47,792 nt of DNA from an uncultured Geobacteraceae bacterium (lineage in GTDB: Bacteria; Desulfobacterota; Desulfuromonadia; Geobacterales; Pseudopelobacteraceae). The stretch is from positions 1-47,792 of the forward strand of contig CAIYZD010000180.1 in NCBI GenBank assembly GCA_903930585.1. Reading direction: 5' to 3'. How positions within the stretch are numbered: position 1 is the first letter of the stretch; every line of letters starts with the position of its first letter. This document shows, one piece after another, positions 18,206 through 26,807 of this stretch. The position numbers were made by a program, and so were the translations under genes. The notes under the pieces were generated by a model that worked only from the letters and a program-made list of their open reading frames with translations, ran no database searches and had not been told where the DNA came from.

Positions 18206-19933
18206 ATGCTTAAAAGCAGGACAAATTCTGTGGCTATTGTCTGTTTGTTGACGCTTGCTGTCATCTGGTTCGCTATTATTTACCAGGCGTCATATGATCG
18301 AAGGCTTGCTCTTTCTGCTGCTGAGATAAGTACGACAAACCTGGCCATGGCATTTGAAGAACATGTCGAAAAAAACATAGAAAATATCGATGGGCTGCTA
18401 CTGCAACTGCGGCATGAGTATCAGAAAAATCCACTCGCCTTAGCAGGCCGCATACGTTTTCTTGCGGAGCACAAAAGCGTTAGCGAACTTCTTATTCAGG
18501 TAAATGTCACCAACAAGCTCGGTGTGGTGGTTTTCAGTACGAACAGCCTGCCGGCTACACCCATAGATATAAGTGATCGCGAGCATTTCCGTGTTCACCT
18601 TATGGAACACGATGACCGGCTCTTTATCAGTAAGCCGGTAATCGGCAGGGTCTCAAAGAAATGGAGTATCCAATTCACCCGTAAAGTTGTGACCGACACC
18701 GGTTCCTTTGCCGGAGTTATCGTGCTTTCCATCGATCCGGATTATTTTGCAAATTACTACAAGGGCATTGATCTCGGTTCCGGAGGCGCCATCTCACTTG
18801 TTGGGACTGACGGTATCATCCGTGCGAGAGCTTCAAAAACAAGACCCGCACTGGAAGCGATAGGGCTTGCAATGCCAAAGGATCGTGTCTTTTTTGATCC
18901 AGCCAAACCGGCAACAGGAATTTACAAAATGACAAGCGCTGTGGACGGAGTTCTTCGCATCGGAGCATATCGTCGCCTGAATACGTATCCGCTGGTCGTT
19001 CTTGTTCTGCATACTGAAAAGGATGTCCTGGCCTCGGTCAATACTCGGGTAATGCAAACGTACTATGCCGGTCTCATACTCTCCGTTCTCGTTTTGTTCG
19101 TCGGAGCCCTCTATTGGAGTGATGAACGCAGGAGGATCTCTCTGCTCAAAGCGCTTTTGGATAGTGAAGAAGCATACCGAACCGTTGCCAATTTTACGTT
19201 TGACTGGGAATACTGGAGAGCCCCGGACAGAAACCTGCGTTATGTTTCCCCATCGTGCGAGCGCCATACCGGATACAGTTCTGAGGAATTCATACAGGAT
19301 CCCAGCCTGATGACTAAAATAGTGCATCCCGATGATAGGGATCAACTTGGCAGACATTTGGGTGGCGAAATGAATCAGGATGACTTCCAGATGGATTTCC
19401 GGATTATTACTCGCAGCGGTGAAATACATTGGTTTGCGCACGCATGCCTGCCGGTCTATGACAAAAACGGGAAATTCCTGGGACAACGTGCCACTAACCG
19501 TAATATTACTGATCGTAAAAACATGGAACTTGAACTTCTGGAGAGCAAGGTCAAGCTCCTTGAACAAAATGAAGAGTTATTGGCCACTGATGAAGAGTTG
19601 CGGGTTCAGATTCTGGAATTTCAGGAAACGCACGATCACCTGTTGGCCACTGAAGAAATGCTGCGAGTGCAATTGGAAGTTTCCGAAACAAACCAGCACC
19701 TGTTGAGTGAGACCAGCAGAAAGCTGGAAACGATTATTAATGCATCACCTCTTGCTATCATAAGCCTGGGACACTCCGGACAGATAAACCTCTGGAATCA
19801 GACCGCAAGTGATATTTTTGGCTGCACTGCCGAGGATATCGGCCATACATTGATGAGCCTTTTTGCGTCCGAAGACGAATACGAGAAGTTTATTGTCCAT
19901 CTAACCAACGACAGGTCAATACGCTTGCCGTAA
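18206..19933 (+). CDS. Hybrid sensor histidine kinase, N-terminal sensory part (interrupted by in-frame TAA)
   Basis: 575 aa. TM1 is at ~8-26 and an extracytoplasmic Cache/PDC-type sensor spans ~30-285 (SDREHFRVHL, FTRKVVTDTGSFAGVIVLSI). TM2 is at ~288-308. A PAS domain (~325-440, ending with the PAC-like NRNITDRK) precedes a coiled coil containing an internal repeat (LLATDEELRVQI / LLATEEMLRVQL). A second PAS domain begins at ~505 (LETIINASPLAIISL) and is cut at a TAA (19931-19933). The same frame stays open after the stop and continues the PAS domain into the kinase at 20027-21199, so the ancestral gene encoded ~997 aa. The start has AGGGG eight nt upstream. As it stands, this piece has no kinase domain. 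Confidence 0.85.
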   Translation: MLKSRTNSVAIVCLLTLAVIWFAIIYQASYDRRLALSAAEISTTNLAMAFEEHVEKNIENIDGLLLQLRHEYQKNPLALAGRIRFLAEHKSVSELLIQVNVTNKLGVVVFSTNSLPATPIDISDREHFRVHLMEHDDRLFISKPVIGRVSKKWSIQFTRKVVTDTGSFAGVIVLSIDPDYFANYYKGIDLGSGGAISLVGTDGIIRARASKTRPALEAIGLAMPKDRVFFDPAKPATGIYKMTSAVDGVLRIGAYRRLNTYPLVVLVLHTEKDVLASVNTRVMQTYYAGLILSVLVLFVGALYWSDERRRISLLKALLDSEEAYRTVANFTFDWEYWRAPDRNLRYVSPSCERHTGYSSEEFIQDPSLMTKIVHPDDRDQLGRHLGGEMNQDDFQMDFRIITRSGEIHWFAHACLPVYDKNGKFLGQRATNRNITDRKNMELELLESKVKLLEQNEELLATDEELRVQILEFQETHDHLLATEEMLRVQLEVSETNQHLLSETSRKLETIINASPLAIISLGHSGQINLWNQTASDIFGCTAEDIGHTLMSLFASEDEYEKFIVHLTNDRSIRLP

Positions 19934-20026
19934 CTCCAATTCCAATCGTATGAGCACGATCCTCTTATTGTCTCAATAGTATCTGCTCCACTTATTCAAG
20001 ACAGTATTGAATCGGATATTCTTCTC

Positions 20027-21199
20027 ATGCTTGAGGATATTACCCAGCAGAAACGGATTAAAGAGCAGTTGCAGCACGCTCAGAAGATGGACGTTATCGG
20101 GCGGTTAGCCGGCGGCATTGCTCATGACTACAACAACATGCTGACCGGAATTATTTGCTCCGCTGAAGTGATGAAAAACCGCATGGCCGAAAGTGACCGC
20201 AACATGAAGCTGGTCAATACAATTCTCAACGCTGCAACACGTTCAGCGGAACTTACTCGGGAATTATTGTCTTTTTCACACAAGAGCAAACGTAAAGATC
20301 AGCCTGTTGACATCAATACGACCATAGTTGCCGTTCTCGAACTGCTTGAACGGACTATCGACAAAAACATCATCTTGAGTACCTGCCTGGACACTCAAAA
20401 CCCCATAGTACTTGGTGATTCCACCTTGCTACAGAGTGCCCTGCTTAATCTGGGTGTTAACGCCAGAGATGCCATGCCGGATGGCGGTATTCTTTCCTAC
20501 GCCACATCGACAATTACTCTTAATGCTGCCGACTGCAAGACGCACCAGGTATTACTCGAACCGGGAGACTACCTGCAAATATCGGTTTCAGATACCGGGA
20601 CCGGAATACCCAAAAAAATAATAAATACTATTTTTGAACCATTTTTTACCACCAAGGAACAAGGCAAGGGAACGGGCTTGGGTTTGTCGGCAGTGTACGG
20701 TACGGTCAGGGATCACAAGGGGAGCATCAATGTTTACAGCGAACCGGGACAAGGGAGTGTGTTCAAAGTGTTTCTACCACTAAGCAGCGCCACTTCAGAT
20801 TTGTCTATCCAGAAAAGCGGAATCATCAAGAGAAGCGGCGTCATTTTGCTGGTGGATGATGAGGAAATTCTCCGTTTTACCGGACGCGATTTGCTCGAAG
20901 AGTTAGGCTATACCGTATTTCTTGCCGCAGACGGTGAGCAGGGATTGGAATTTTACACCCAGAATAGTGGTTCTGTCGATCTTGTCATCCTCGATATGAT
21001 TATGCCCAACGTTAATGGAAAGAAGGCATTCTTGCGATTGAAAGAATTTGATCCAATGGTGCGTGTCCTTTTTTGTTCCGGTTTTCACACTGAAGGGACA
21101 GATCAAGACCTTATTAAAATGGGGGCGTGTGGTTTTATCCACAAACCGTTCAATATGCTGGATCTCAGTCGATCAGTGGCCGCAGCCATTGGAATATGA
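20027..21199 (+). CDS. Hybrid sensor histidine kinase, kinase-receiver part (downstream of in-frame stop)
   Basis: 390 aa. It starts with the end of the PAS/PAC segment (MLEDITQQKR), then HisKA with the phospho-acceptor in GRLAGGIAHDYNN, then HATPase with the N box LLNLGVNARDAMP and glycine boxes SDTGTGIPKK and GKGTGLGLSAVYG. A C-terminal receiver domain has VDDEE and the acceptor Asp in LVILDMIMPN, plus the HKPFN lysine. It is in the same frame as the upstream sensory part, and the intervening 31 codons (LQFQSYEHDPLIVSI...) are PAS-like. The ATG at 20027 has no recognisable ribosome-binding site. It is probably a product only by readthrough or weak reinitiation, or the stop is a sequence error. 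Confidence 0.82.
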   Translation: MLEDITQQKRIKEQLQHAQKMDVIGRLAGGIAHDYNNMLTGIICSAEVMKNRMAESDRNMKLVNTILNAATRSAELTRELLSFSHKSKRKDQPVDINTTIVAVLELLERTIDKNIILSTCLDTQNPIVLGDSTLLQSALLNLGVNARDAMPDGGILSYATSTITLNAADCKTHQVLLEPGDYLQISVSDTGTGIPKKIINTIFEPFFTTKEQGKGTGLGLSAVYGTVRDHKGSINVYSEPGQGSVFKVFLPLSSATSDLSIQKSGIIKRSGVILLVDDEEILRFTGRDLLEELGYTVFLAADGEQGLEFYTQNSGSVDLVILDMIMPNVNGKKAFLRLKEFDPMVRVLFCSGFHTEGTDQDLIKMGACGFIHKPFNMLDLSRSVAAAIGI

Positions 21200-21244
21200 T
21201 TCGTAGAGGCGCAAACAACTTTCTTTCGCGTCAGCAGTAAACAG

Positions 21245-21268
21245 GGGGCAAGTCAAATGACTTGCCCC
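21245..21268. terminator. Hairpin between convergent genes
   Basis: GGGGCAAGTCA and TGACTTGCCCC form 11-bp arms around a 2-nt centre, in the 112-nt gap between the kinase gene (+) and the small unknown gene (-). There is no T-run on either side, so it would be a weak or bidirectional terminator, or an mRNA end-stabilising hairpin. Confidence 0.5.
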
Positions 21269-21311
21269 AGCCAGCATAGAGGAGTGGGAGTTCTCTCCAT
21301 GCAAGGTTTTA

Positions 21312-21596
21312 TTATATTGTCCGAATATGGGGTCTACTATAATCAATAAGTCTCTGAAGGCGTGACAACGTACCTCTTATCCTCGTCTCTAATCGATCAC
21401 TATGCATTCCATTTTCTAATTTCACAATATCATCACGATAAACCAGTATATTCACTTTACGACCTTTTGAAGAGATGTTGACAAGGTAAACGTCAAGGCA
21501 ACCGAAAGGCCGGCCATCGACTATAGAAGCTTGAGACAGCTTCAACCCCATAGTGCAAGCGATATTTAAAACATACTCTTCAATCATTTTACCCAC
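21312..21596 (-). CDS. Conserved small protein of unknown function
   Basis: 94 aa, family not recognised. It has no signal peptide, membrane segment or cysteine cluster; two cysteines (Cys14 and Cys33) are far apart. The sequence looks like a compact alpha/beta domain (LDVYLVNISSKGRKVNILVYRD) with a basic, helical C-terminal third (ETRIRGTLSRLQRLIDYSR). It starts 20 nt after the stop of the porin-cytochrome gene and is probably the last gene of that operon, so a role with the envelope redox proteins is possible but unsupported by motif. Confidence 0.65.
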   Translation of the reverse strand: MGKMIEEYVLNIACTMGLKLSQASIVDGRPFGCLDVYLVNISSKGRKVNILVYRDDIVKLENGMHSDRLETRIRGTLSRLQRLIDYSRPHIRTI

Positions 21597-21616
21597 TCCC
21601 TGTATGAAGTAAATAC

Positions 21617-22912
21617 CTATAAAGCGAATGAAACCCTGAAGTTGGCCTGATCGTTACGTATCTTTGTGCCCGCGGCTTCCGATGTATTCTCGCTTACGTA
21701 TTCAAGAATAAGTTTCACATTTTGAACAGGACTGTAGACGACTGAAGGGATGATTCGTCGTGCGACATTTTGATGCTCAACATCTTCTATCTCGTAACGC
21801 AGTGAGGTAAGAAGAGAAGGATTAAGAAGGTACTCGCCTTGAACCATGCCCATTTTTGAATTTGCAGCCAGTTGATCGGCAAGTGGATCTGCAACACCGG
21901 CTGAATCGACAACACTTGGGTTATTATCATGACCATAGACGCCGCCAATCTTGAGCTTGGCCTGCTTCCAGTTGAGTTCCGCATCGATACCGGTGCGGTA
22001 AAAATGATTATTGGAGTCATTTGAAGACCCTATGTAGCCGTATCCACCAATGGTAAGACTCAGAAAGTCGACAAAACTGGTCTTATCAAGGTCCATTTCA
22101 GGCTCTACACCTTTAAAATCGGCCCCCCCGATCTTGGTTGAAATGTGACCGTACCAGTCCTTACCGTTCGTTTTTTTATGTAGGCCATTGGTGATGCCAG
22201 TAGCGAAGAATAAGCGCGGCAGCAGAACTCCGTTGAGTTCGACACCATTTTGTTGCGTGTCAAGTGTAAAGTTGGGTTCACCAGTAGTAGGGTTTCTGTC
22301 GACGTTCGTTGCCAAATGACCAAAGTCAGCAATCATCGCATTGTTGTTAGACTTCCAAAGAGAGGTCTTAGGCTCAAACTTGCCTATTTTAATGTTGACC
22401 GGAATGCCGGGAATTGGCTTCATTAGCTGAAGAAATACTTCACCGACCTGGTTTCCGGCCAAGTCGTAATCTGCCCAGTACCCCACCTTGCCGAGAAAAT
22501 TTCCACCTGCCATCAGGTCAAGTGACGTACCGCCATCAAGGTTCAATTGGGGTCGGTTATTCTGGGCAGGGTTGTTTTTGTTGTTGGTAATGTCGGCTTG
22601 GCCCCAAAATGAAACAGGAACCTGGGACGGTATACCGACTGCTCCCAACGGATCTATAACATTAGGAGAACCCGCTGTCCTGGTTGCAGCTTTTGACACT
22701 CCTTCCGGAGGGTAATAACCGTTTTTTTCGAAAGCCTCACCGTATTCGTTCCGCTCCGGATACATAGTGTGACACGTTGCACACTCTTTCTGGTACATCC
22801 GACTGAAAGCCGGAATAGCATACGCCTTGGAAATCATAAAACTTGGAAATAACAGAGCGCCCATAACAGCTACAACAGCACCTTTTTTACTTTTTTTGAT
22901 GGTTTTCTTCAT
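21617..22912 (-). CDS. Outer-membrane porin-like protein with N-terminal c-type heme site
   Basis: 431 aa. A Sec signal peptide (basic start, hydrophobic core to ~res 30, cleavage likely after KAYA) is followed directly by CATCH (Cys44-His48), a c-type heme-binding motif. The remaining ~370 residues show alternating beta-strand patterns and end with a terminal aromatic/hydrophobic strand (NFRVSFAL) typical of outer-membrane barrels. Combining one heme site with a barrel suggests a role at the outer membrane in electron or small-molecule transfer; the substrate is not known. It follows the monoheme cytochrome gene by 64 nt and is co-oriented with the upstream two-component genes. It is distinct from classical porin-cytochrome conduits, which use separate multiheme subunits. 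Confidence 0.82.
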   Translation of the reverse strand: MKKTIKKSKKGAVVAVMGALLFPSFMISKAYAIPAFSRMYQKECATCHTMYPERNEYGEAFEKNGYYPPEGVSKAATRTAGSPNVIDPLGAVGIPSQVPVSFWGQADITNNKNNPAQNNRPQLNLDGGTSLDLMAGGNFLGKVGYWADYDLAGNQVGEVFLQLMKPIPGIPVNIKIGKFEPKTSLWKSNNNAMIADFGHLATNVDRNPTTGEPNFTLDTQQNGVELNGVLLPRLFFATGITNGLHKKTNGKDWYGHISTKIGGADFKGVEPEMDLDKTSFVDFLSLTIGGYGYIGSSNDSNNHFYRTGIDAELNWKQAKLKIGGVYGHDNNPSVVDSAGVADPLADQLAANSKMGMVQGEYLLNPSLLTSLRYEIEDVEHQNVARRIIPSVVYSPVQNVKLILEYVSENTSEAAGTKIRNDQANFRVSFAL

Positions 22913-22976
22913 ATATCACCTCATTTATATAGTTTTTCGTTCCTGCTCTTCCAGGCCGAATTCATGGTAACTGGTT

Positions 22977-23354
22977 CTATTTTGTTATTTCCTCGCGTAA
23001 CCAATTTATGAGCTCAAGTATCTTTTTCAGCTCAGCCGTTGTCATGTCGGAACCCGGCTTTCTCAGCATCCTGACCCCTAACGACTGAATACCTGACTTT
23101 TCAAAGGGTACGCCTGAGGGGGTCACACCGGTTTGGATACTACCGAACGACAGGTCGAGACCGTGACACAAGCTGCACTTCTTTTGCATCAACTCCAAAT
23201 TGGGCTTTAAATATGCTGGAATAACAGACGCATCAAGCGAGATATCTCTGCCACTTCCGGCAAAAATTTGTGCGGCCATGGATGACCCGGCAGCACCCAG
23301 CATGACCAATCCTGTTACTGCAACAACTCCCGCAATTATCTTTAATCGTTTCAT
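22977..23354 (-). CDS. Monoheme c-type cytochrome
   Basis: 125 aa. The signal peptide (KIIAGVVAVTGLVMLGAAGSS) probably ends after SSMA. One heme motif CSLCH is at residues 60-64. Methionines at about 96 and 104 (MLRKPGSDM) are candidates for the sixth ligand. The fold is probably a small class I type periplasmic electron carrier. AGAGGAGG lies 13 nt before the ATG, a somewhat long spacing. It is the first gene of a likely operon with the heme porin and the small unknown protein. A PmrA-like box lies 81 nt upstream. Confidence 0.88.
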   Translation of the reverse strand: MKRLKIIAGVVAVTGLVMLGAAGSSMAAQIFAGSGRDISLDASVIPAYLKPNLELMQKKCSLCHGLDLSFGSIQTGVTPSGVPFEKSGIQSLGVRMLRKPGSDMTTAELKKILELINWLREEITK

Positions 23355-23434
23355 ATCCGGTCAAAAGCCTCCTCTTTCCTGTAATGACAAATAGAGACAT
23401 TCTCAGTCTCGTGGCCGCACAATAGAGGTAAAAC

Positions 23435-23451
23435 CTTAACTGAATATTAAG
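23435..23451 (-). promoter_or_regulatory. PmrA/QseB-like response-regulator box upstream of the cytochrome gene
   Basis: On the minus strand CTTAAT-ATTCA-GTTAAG (6+5+6) fits the PmrA/QseB box pattern of two TTAA-centred half-sites 11 bp apart. It is also the core of an inverted repeat, AAACCTTAA/TTAAGGTTT. It lies in the 167-nt gap between the sensor kinase gene and the cytochrome gene. The adjacent OmpR-family regulator is of the right type to bind it. As an alternative, the hairpin may simply weakly terminate the kinase transcript (only four U follow). Confidence 0.5.
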
Positions 23452-23521
23452 GTTTGATATTTTTATTGGAGAAGATGGTTATAACTGTTTCAAGATCTGC
23501 TGTAGATGGAGGGACTTCGGA

Positions 23522-24859
23522 TTATAATTTGGTTATAATGGGGGGTGAATATGGGTCGATTGGTAATTTTATGACTACTCTGAGCCCTTTTCCTCTGCTT
23601 GGTTCGCTAAGAACGATGGATCCGTTGTGTCTTGTTACTGCAGACTGGACAATGGCCAAACCCAAACCGCAACCAGTGCTGACATTTGCTTTGCACCGAT
23701 AAAAGCGATCAAATACACGCTCTTTTTCTTCTGCGGAGATACCAGGCCCGGAATCAACAATTTCTACGATGGCAGTTAGTTCATCTCTATACAAAGTTAC
23801 ATCAACGGTTCCTCCCGGCAACGTATAACGTATGGCGTTATCAATCAGGTTGCCGATTATACTTCTGAGCGCCTCCGGTTCGCCTGGGACTGAAATTGTA
23901 CCGTCATGTCTCGTCCCGAGGTAAATTCCCTTATTGATGGCAATCTGAGTCTGTTCTGTCATGATCTGCTCAACCAAATCGTTAAGCGAAACTATTTCCC
24001 GCGGTGTGGGAGGTGCTTCAGGGGCAACACGCGCAAGGGTGAGTAATTGACCAACCAGGTGAACGGCACGGTCGATTCCGGTCCCAAGACAGGAGAGTGC
24101 CTCAATTCGTTCAGCTTCAGAGGTACAGCGATCCAAAATACGGGCCTGCAATTTTACAACCGTTAGTGGTGTACGCAATTCATGGGCGGCATCAGCCACA
24201 AAACGCTTTTGAATGTCAAAGGCATGGCTGAGCTGGTTGAACAGTAAATTGAGTCTCTGGACCAAAGGGAGAATCTCTGCCGGAAGATCGTCTTTGGGGA
24301 GTGGTTCCAGTGAAACTGGTGAGAGCTGGGACACTCTGTCTGCGACCCCGGTAAGCGGCTTGAGCGAGTAACGGACAACAAGCCAGATCATTAAGCCAAG
24401 TACCGGGAAAATAATCAAAAGCGGAATGATAGTACGGAGGGCAAAATCGACGCTTATTGCACGACGGACTTCAAATGGTTGAGAAACCTGGATAGTTCGC
24501 CCTTGATCGTTGAGAAGGAAAACCCGCCAGACAGCATTGTTAAAAAAAACGGTTTGTAAACCTGGTTTGGCAGAGCGCGGCAAGGGAATATCATGAAACG
24601 ATACAAACAACAGGGCACCGTCTGCATTCCATACCTGGATGGTAATATCCTCTTCCTTCTCATATTCAGAAGTTGCAATTGGACGTTGCTCAAACGTTTT
24701 CTGATCTCTCAGGGATAGAGCGAATTGTTGGAGTTGGTAATCGAAAAGCTCATTAATTTCATCATGAGCTTTATAGTAGGTGCAGACTCCTGACAAAAGA
24801 GCGGCAACAATAAGCGCTCCAAGAAGAAGCGCAATGAGGCGCCTGCTGATAGAATTCAT
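23522..24859 (-). CDS. Sensor histidine kinase, QseC/PmrB type
   Basis: 445 aa. TM1 is at ~8-28, followed by a short extracytoplasmic sensor domain (~30-150), TM2 (IPLLIIFPVLGLMIWLVVRY, ~153-172) and HAMP. HisKA contains the acceptor histidine in DAAHELRTPLTVV. HATPase follows, with the N box IGNLIDNAIRYT, G1 EIVDSGPGISAEE, F box RVFDRFYR and G2 GCGLGLAIVQS. All catalytic boxes are intact. The gene begins 2 nt after the stop of its partner regulator. The signal is unknown; position suggests it governs the downstream cytochrome/porin genes. Confidence 0.95.
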   Translation of the reverse strand: MNSISRRLIALLLGALIVAALLSGVCTYYKAHDEINELFDYQLQQFALSLRDQKTFEQRPIATSEYEKEEDITIQVWNADGALLFVSFHDIPLPRSAKPGLQTVFFNNAVWRVFLLNDQGRTIQVSQPFEVRRAISVDFALRTIIPLLIIFPVLGLMIWLVVRYSLKPLTGVADRVSQLSPVSLEPLPKDDLPAEILPLVQRLNLLFNQLSHAFDIQKRFVADAAHELRTPLTVVKLQARILDRCTSEAERIEALSCLGTGIDRAVHLVGQLLTLARVAPEAPPTPREIVSLNDLVEQIMTEQTQIAINKGIYLGTRHDGTISVPGEPEALRSIIGNLIDNAIRYTLPGGTVDVTLYRDELTAIVEIVDSGPGISAEEKERVFDRFYRCKANVSTGCGLGLAIVQSAVTRHNGSIVLSEPSRGKGLRVVIKLPIDPYSPPIITKL

Positions 24860-24861
24860 GA

Positions 24862-25518
24862 TTATTCTTCCATAAGATAGCCAACACCGCGGATTGTGCG
24901 AATCAGATTAGTACCCAGTTTTTTTCTTAAATTGTGGATATGCACCTCAATGGCGTTGCTTTCGACCTCTTCATTCCATCCGTATAATCGCTCTTCAAGT
25001 TTTTCACGCGAAACAGCCGTCCCTGGTCGCTCCAATAGAATTGATATAAGTGAAAATTCGCGGAGAGATAATCTGGCAGGCTTTTCCTGGATAAATAGTT
25101 CGTGGGTAGCCGGATTTAGAGTTAAAGGTCCAAACGAAATTAATGGTTCGATGCGTCCATCCCGGCGGCGCAGAAGTGCTCGGATACGTGCTGACAGTTC
25201 ATCCGGGTCAAACGGCTTGACCATGTAGTCATCTGCGCCGCTATCCAGGCCTGCAATTCGATCACTGACCGCATCACGGGCAGTTAAAATGATTACCGGT
25301 ACAGAAGCCCTTCTTTTTCGCAGGCCGTGCAAAATTTCCAGACCGCATTTCCCCGGTAACCCCAAGTCAAGTAGTACAAGATCATATGGCAGTGCGTTAA
25401 GTGCCAGCACTGCCTCATCACCGTCTTGCACCCAATCTACGGCAAAAGATTCCTGTTGCAGAACACGCTGCAGGGCACTTCCCAACATGGAATCATCTTC
25501 AACCAGCAATAATCTCAT
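24862..25518 (-). CDS. OmpR-family response regulator, QseB/PmrA type
   Basis: 218 aa. The receiver domain has Glu7/Asp8/Asp9, acceptor Asp51 (LVLLDLGLPGKCG) and the MVKPFDPDEL lysine. The C-terminal winged helix (LSLREFSLISILLERPGTAVSREKLEERLY...SNAIEVHIHNLRKKLG) is complete. The sequence style matches the QseB/PmrA/TctD subgroup, whose members bind TTAAG direct repeats; a matching site is at 23435-23451. It forms a two-gene unit with the kinase and lies downstream of the Rrf2 gene by 62 nt. Confidence 0.95.
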   Translation of the reverse strand: MRLLLVEDDSMLGSALQRVLQQESFAVDWVQDGDEAVLALNALPYDLVLLDLGLPGKCGLEILHGLRKRRASVPVIILTARDAVSDRIAGLDSGADDYMVKPFDPDELSARIRALLRRRDGRIEPLISFGPLTLNPATHELFIQEKPARLSLREFSLISILLERPGTAVSREKLEERLYGWNEEVESNAIEVHIHNLRKKLGTNLIRTIRGVGYLMEE

Positions 25519-25580
25519 AAACAGTTTCCAAAACGCTCAGCAAACTTTTGATTAATTCCAGTCCTCAGTTTACGGGAGTG

Positions 25581-25979
25581 TCAAGCAGTACCTTCTGCAA
25601 GATCTTTCAGGGATATATTTCGGAGTAACTCTCGAACATGTACCTGCGCTTTAACCCATACCGGGTGGGATGGTTCTGTAACAATGCGGTCGTTTTCTGA
25701 AAAAACAGCGAGGGCGATCGGCCCATCGGCAGCCTCCACAATTTCAAGAAGAGAGATATTTTCCGGGATACGCCCCAAAATATATCCGCCACTTTTACCT
25801 TTAAATGACGTCACCAGTTTTTTTTGGCTGAATTCCTTTAAAAACTGGGCCACAAAAGACGCCGGCGCCTTTGTTTGTAATGCGATAGTGGCAGCGGTCG
25901 TAATCTGCCCGTATTGAACTGACGCCAGATGAACCATGCACCGGATCGCGTAGTCTGTTTTTCTGTTGATTCCAATCAT
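25581..25979 (-). CDS. Rrf2-family transcriptional regulator
   Basis: 132 aa. The N-terminal winged HTH begins GINRKTDYAIRCMVHLA and continues through APASFVAQFLKEFSQKKLVTSFKGKSGGYILGR, the standard Rrf2 pattern. The three C-terminal cysteines that hold the Fe-S cluster in IscR/NsrR are absent (only Cys14 is present), so this member is probably not an Fe-S sensor of the known type. It lies upstream of the two-component pair on the same strand and may control it or the redox operon. Confidence 0.9.
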   Translation of the reverse strand: MIGINRKTDYAIRCMVHLASVQYGQITTAATIALQTKAPASFVAQFLKEFSQKKLVTSFKGKSGGYILGRIPENISLLEIVEAADGPIALAVFSENDRIVTEPSHPVWVKAQVHVRELLRNISLKDLAEGTA

Positions 25980-26028
25980 GTGTTACATCTTATAAAACTG
26001 CTATTACTTTGGATAGTCGGTTTAATGA

Positions 26029-26056
26029 TGATTACGCGGTAGGAAAAGAACGTCAA
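26029..26056 (-). promoter_or_regulatory. Candidate promoter of the Rrf2 gene
   Basis: On the minus strand TTGACG (26051-26056), a 16-nt spacer and TAATCA (26029-26034) stand about 50 nt ahead of the Rrf2 start. This is pattern recognition only. Confidence 0.4.
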
Positions 26057-26127
26057 GATACGTAGGTGGTTTACTGACAGCGAAGCCGATTTCTTACGTA
26101 TAAATATGATTTGCGTATTAGTTGATT

Positions 26128-26807
26128 TTATGGAGTCTGCTCGAACATCTCAATAAGTTCGGAGACAAAATCTCTTAACAACGTATTTGTGGGGGAATTT
26201 TTGCTCACGATGAGTGTTCGATGATGGTTATGACTGAATCCGGCAATACGATGCTCCCTGAGGCTCCCCTGCCGGAGCTGCTGTTCGACAAGTGATCGTG
26301 ATACAAAGGTAGTCCCGTTTCCCTCGGAAACCGTTTTAAGAATAAGATGCAGATCGTCACAAATAATGGTTCGGGCAAATTCGGTACAACACCTGCCATG
26401 TTTTTTCAGGTTGTGTACAAGTAATTTGTTTGAGCAACACCCCTCCTTCCTGATGTACTGGAATGATGCAACATGAAATGTTTCATTAATTCGGGTAGAT
26501 ATGCAATTCCAAAGGCCGGCGTACAGCAGAAAGTTATACTTTGCTTGTGTTCGAACTCATGAAGGTTTTGAATAAGCTCCTTCTCAAGGGCAAGCATTTT
26601 ATTCGCCTTGTCCATGACGATCCGCCCCGCTTCGGTAGGCATCAGTACCGGACCACTCCGATCAATAAGCGGGTAGCCATAATGCTCCTCCAAAAACTGG
26701 ATACGTCGCGAGATGGCGGACTGGGTAACAAAAAGTTTATCAGCAGCCTTCGAAAAGCTCCCTAATGTTACAGCTTCTACAAGTGTTTGAAAATATTCTG
26801 ATTTCAC
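26128..26807 (-). pseudogene. LysR-family regulator, internal deletion and frameshift
   Basis: The N-terminal piece (26807 down to ~26470) is a good LysR HTH (FSKAADKLFVTQSAISRRIQFLE) plus the start of the effector domain (FCCTPAFGIAYLPELMKHFM). The frame then runs into unrelated residues and stops at 26406. In another frame, the LysR C-terminus resumes: RKEGCCSNKLLVHNLKKHG..., then ICDDLHLILKTVSEGNGTTF, SRSLVEQQLRQGSLREH and TLIVSKNSPTNTLLRDF, ending at TAA 26128-26130. About 80 residues of the effector domain are missing between the two parts. The first codon is GTG with AAGGGG seven nt ahead. The total is ~680 nt against ~900 for an intact gene, so regulator function is very probably lost. 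Confidence 0.85.

Noticed and set aside
18833-19567. Minus-strand 244-codon frame inside the hybrid kinase gene
   Set aside because: It covers the Cache/PAS coding region in antisense and resembles nothing.
19931-19933. Recoding (selenocysteine or pyrrolysine) at the kinase stop
   Set aside because: The codon is TAA, not TGA or TAG, so neither recoding applies.
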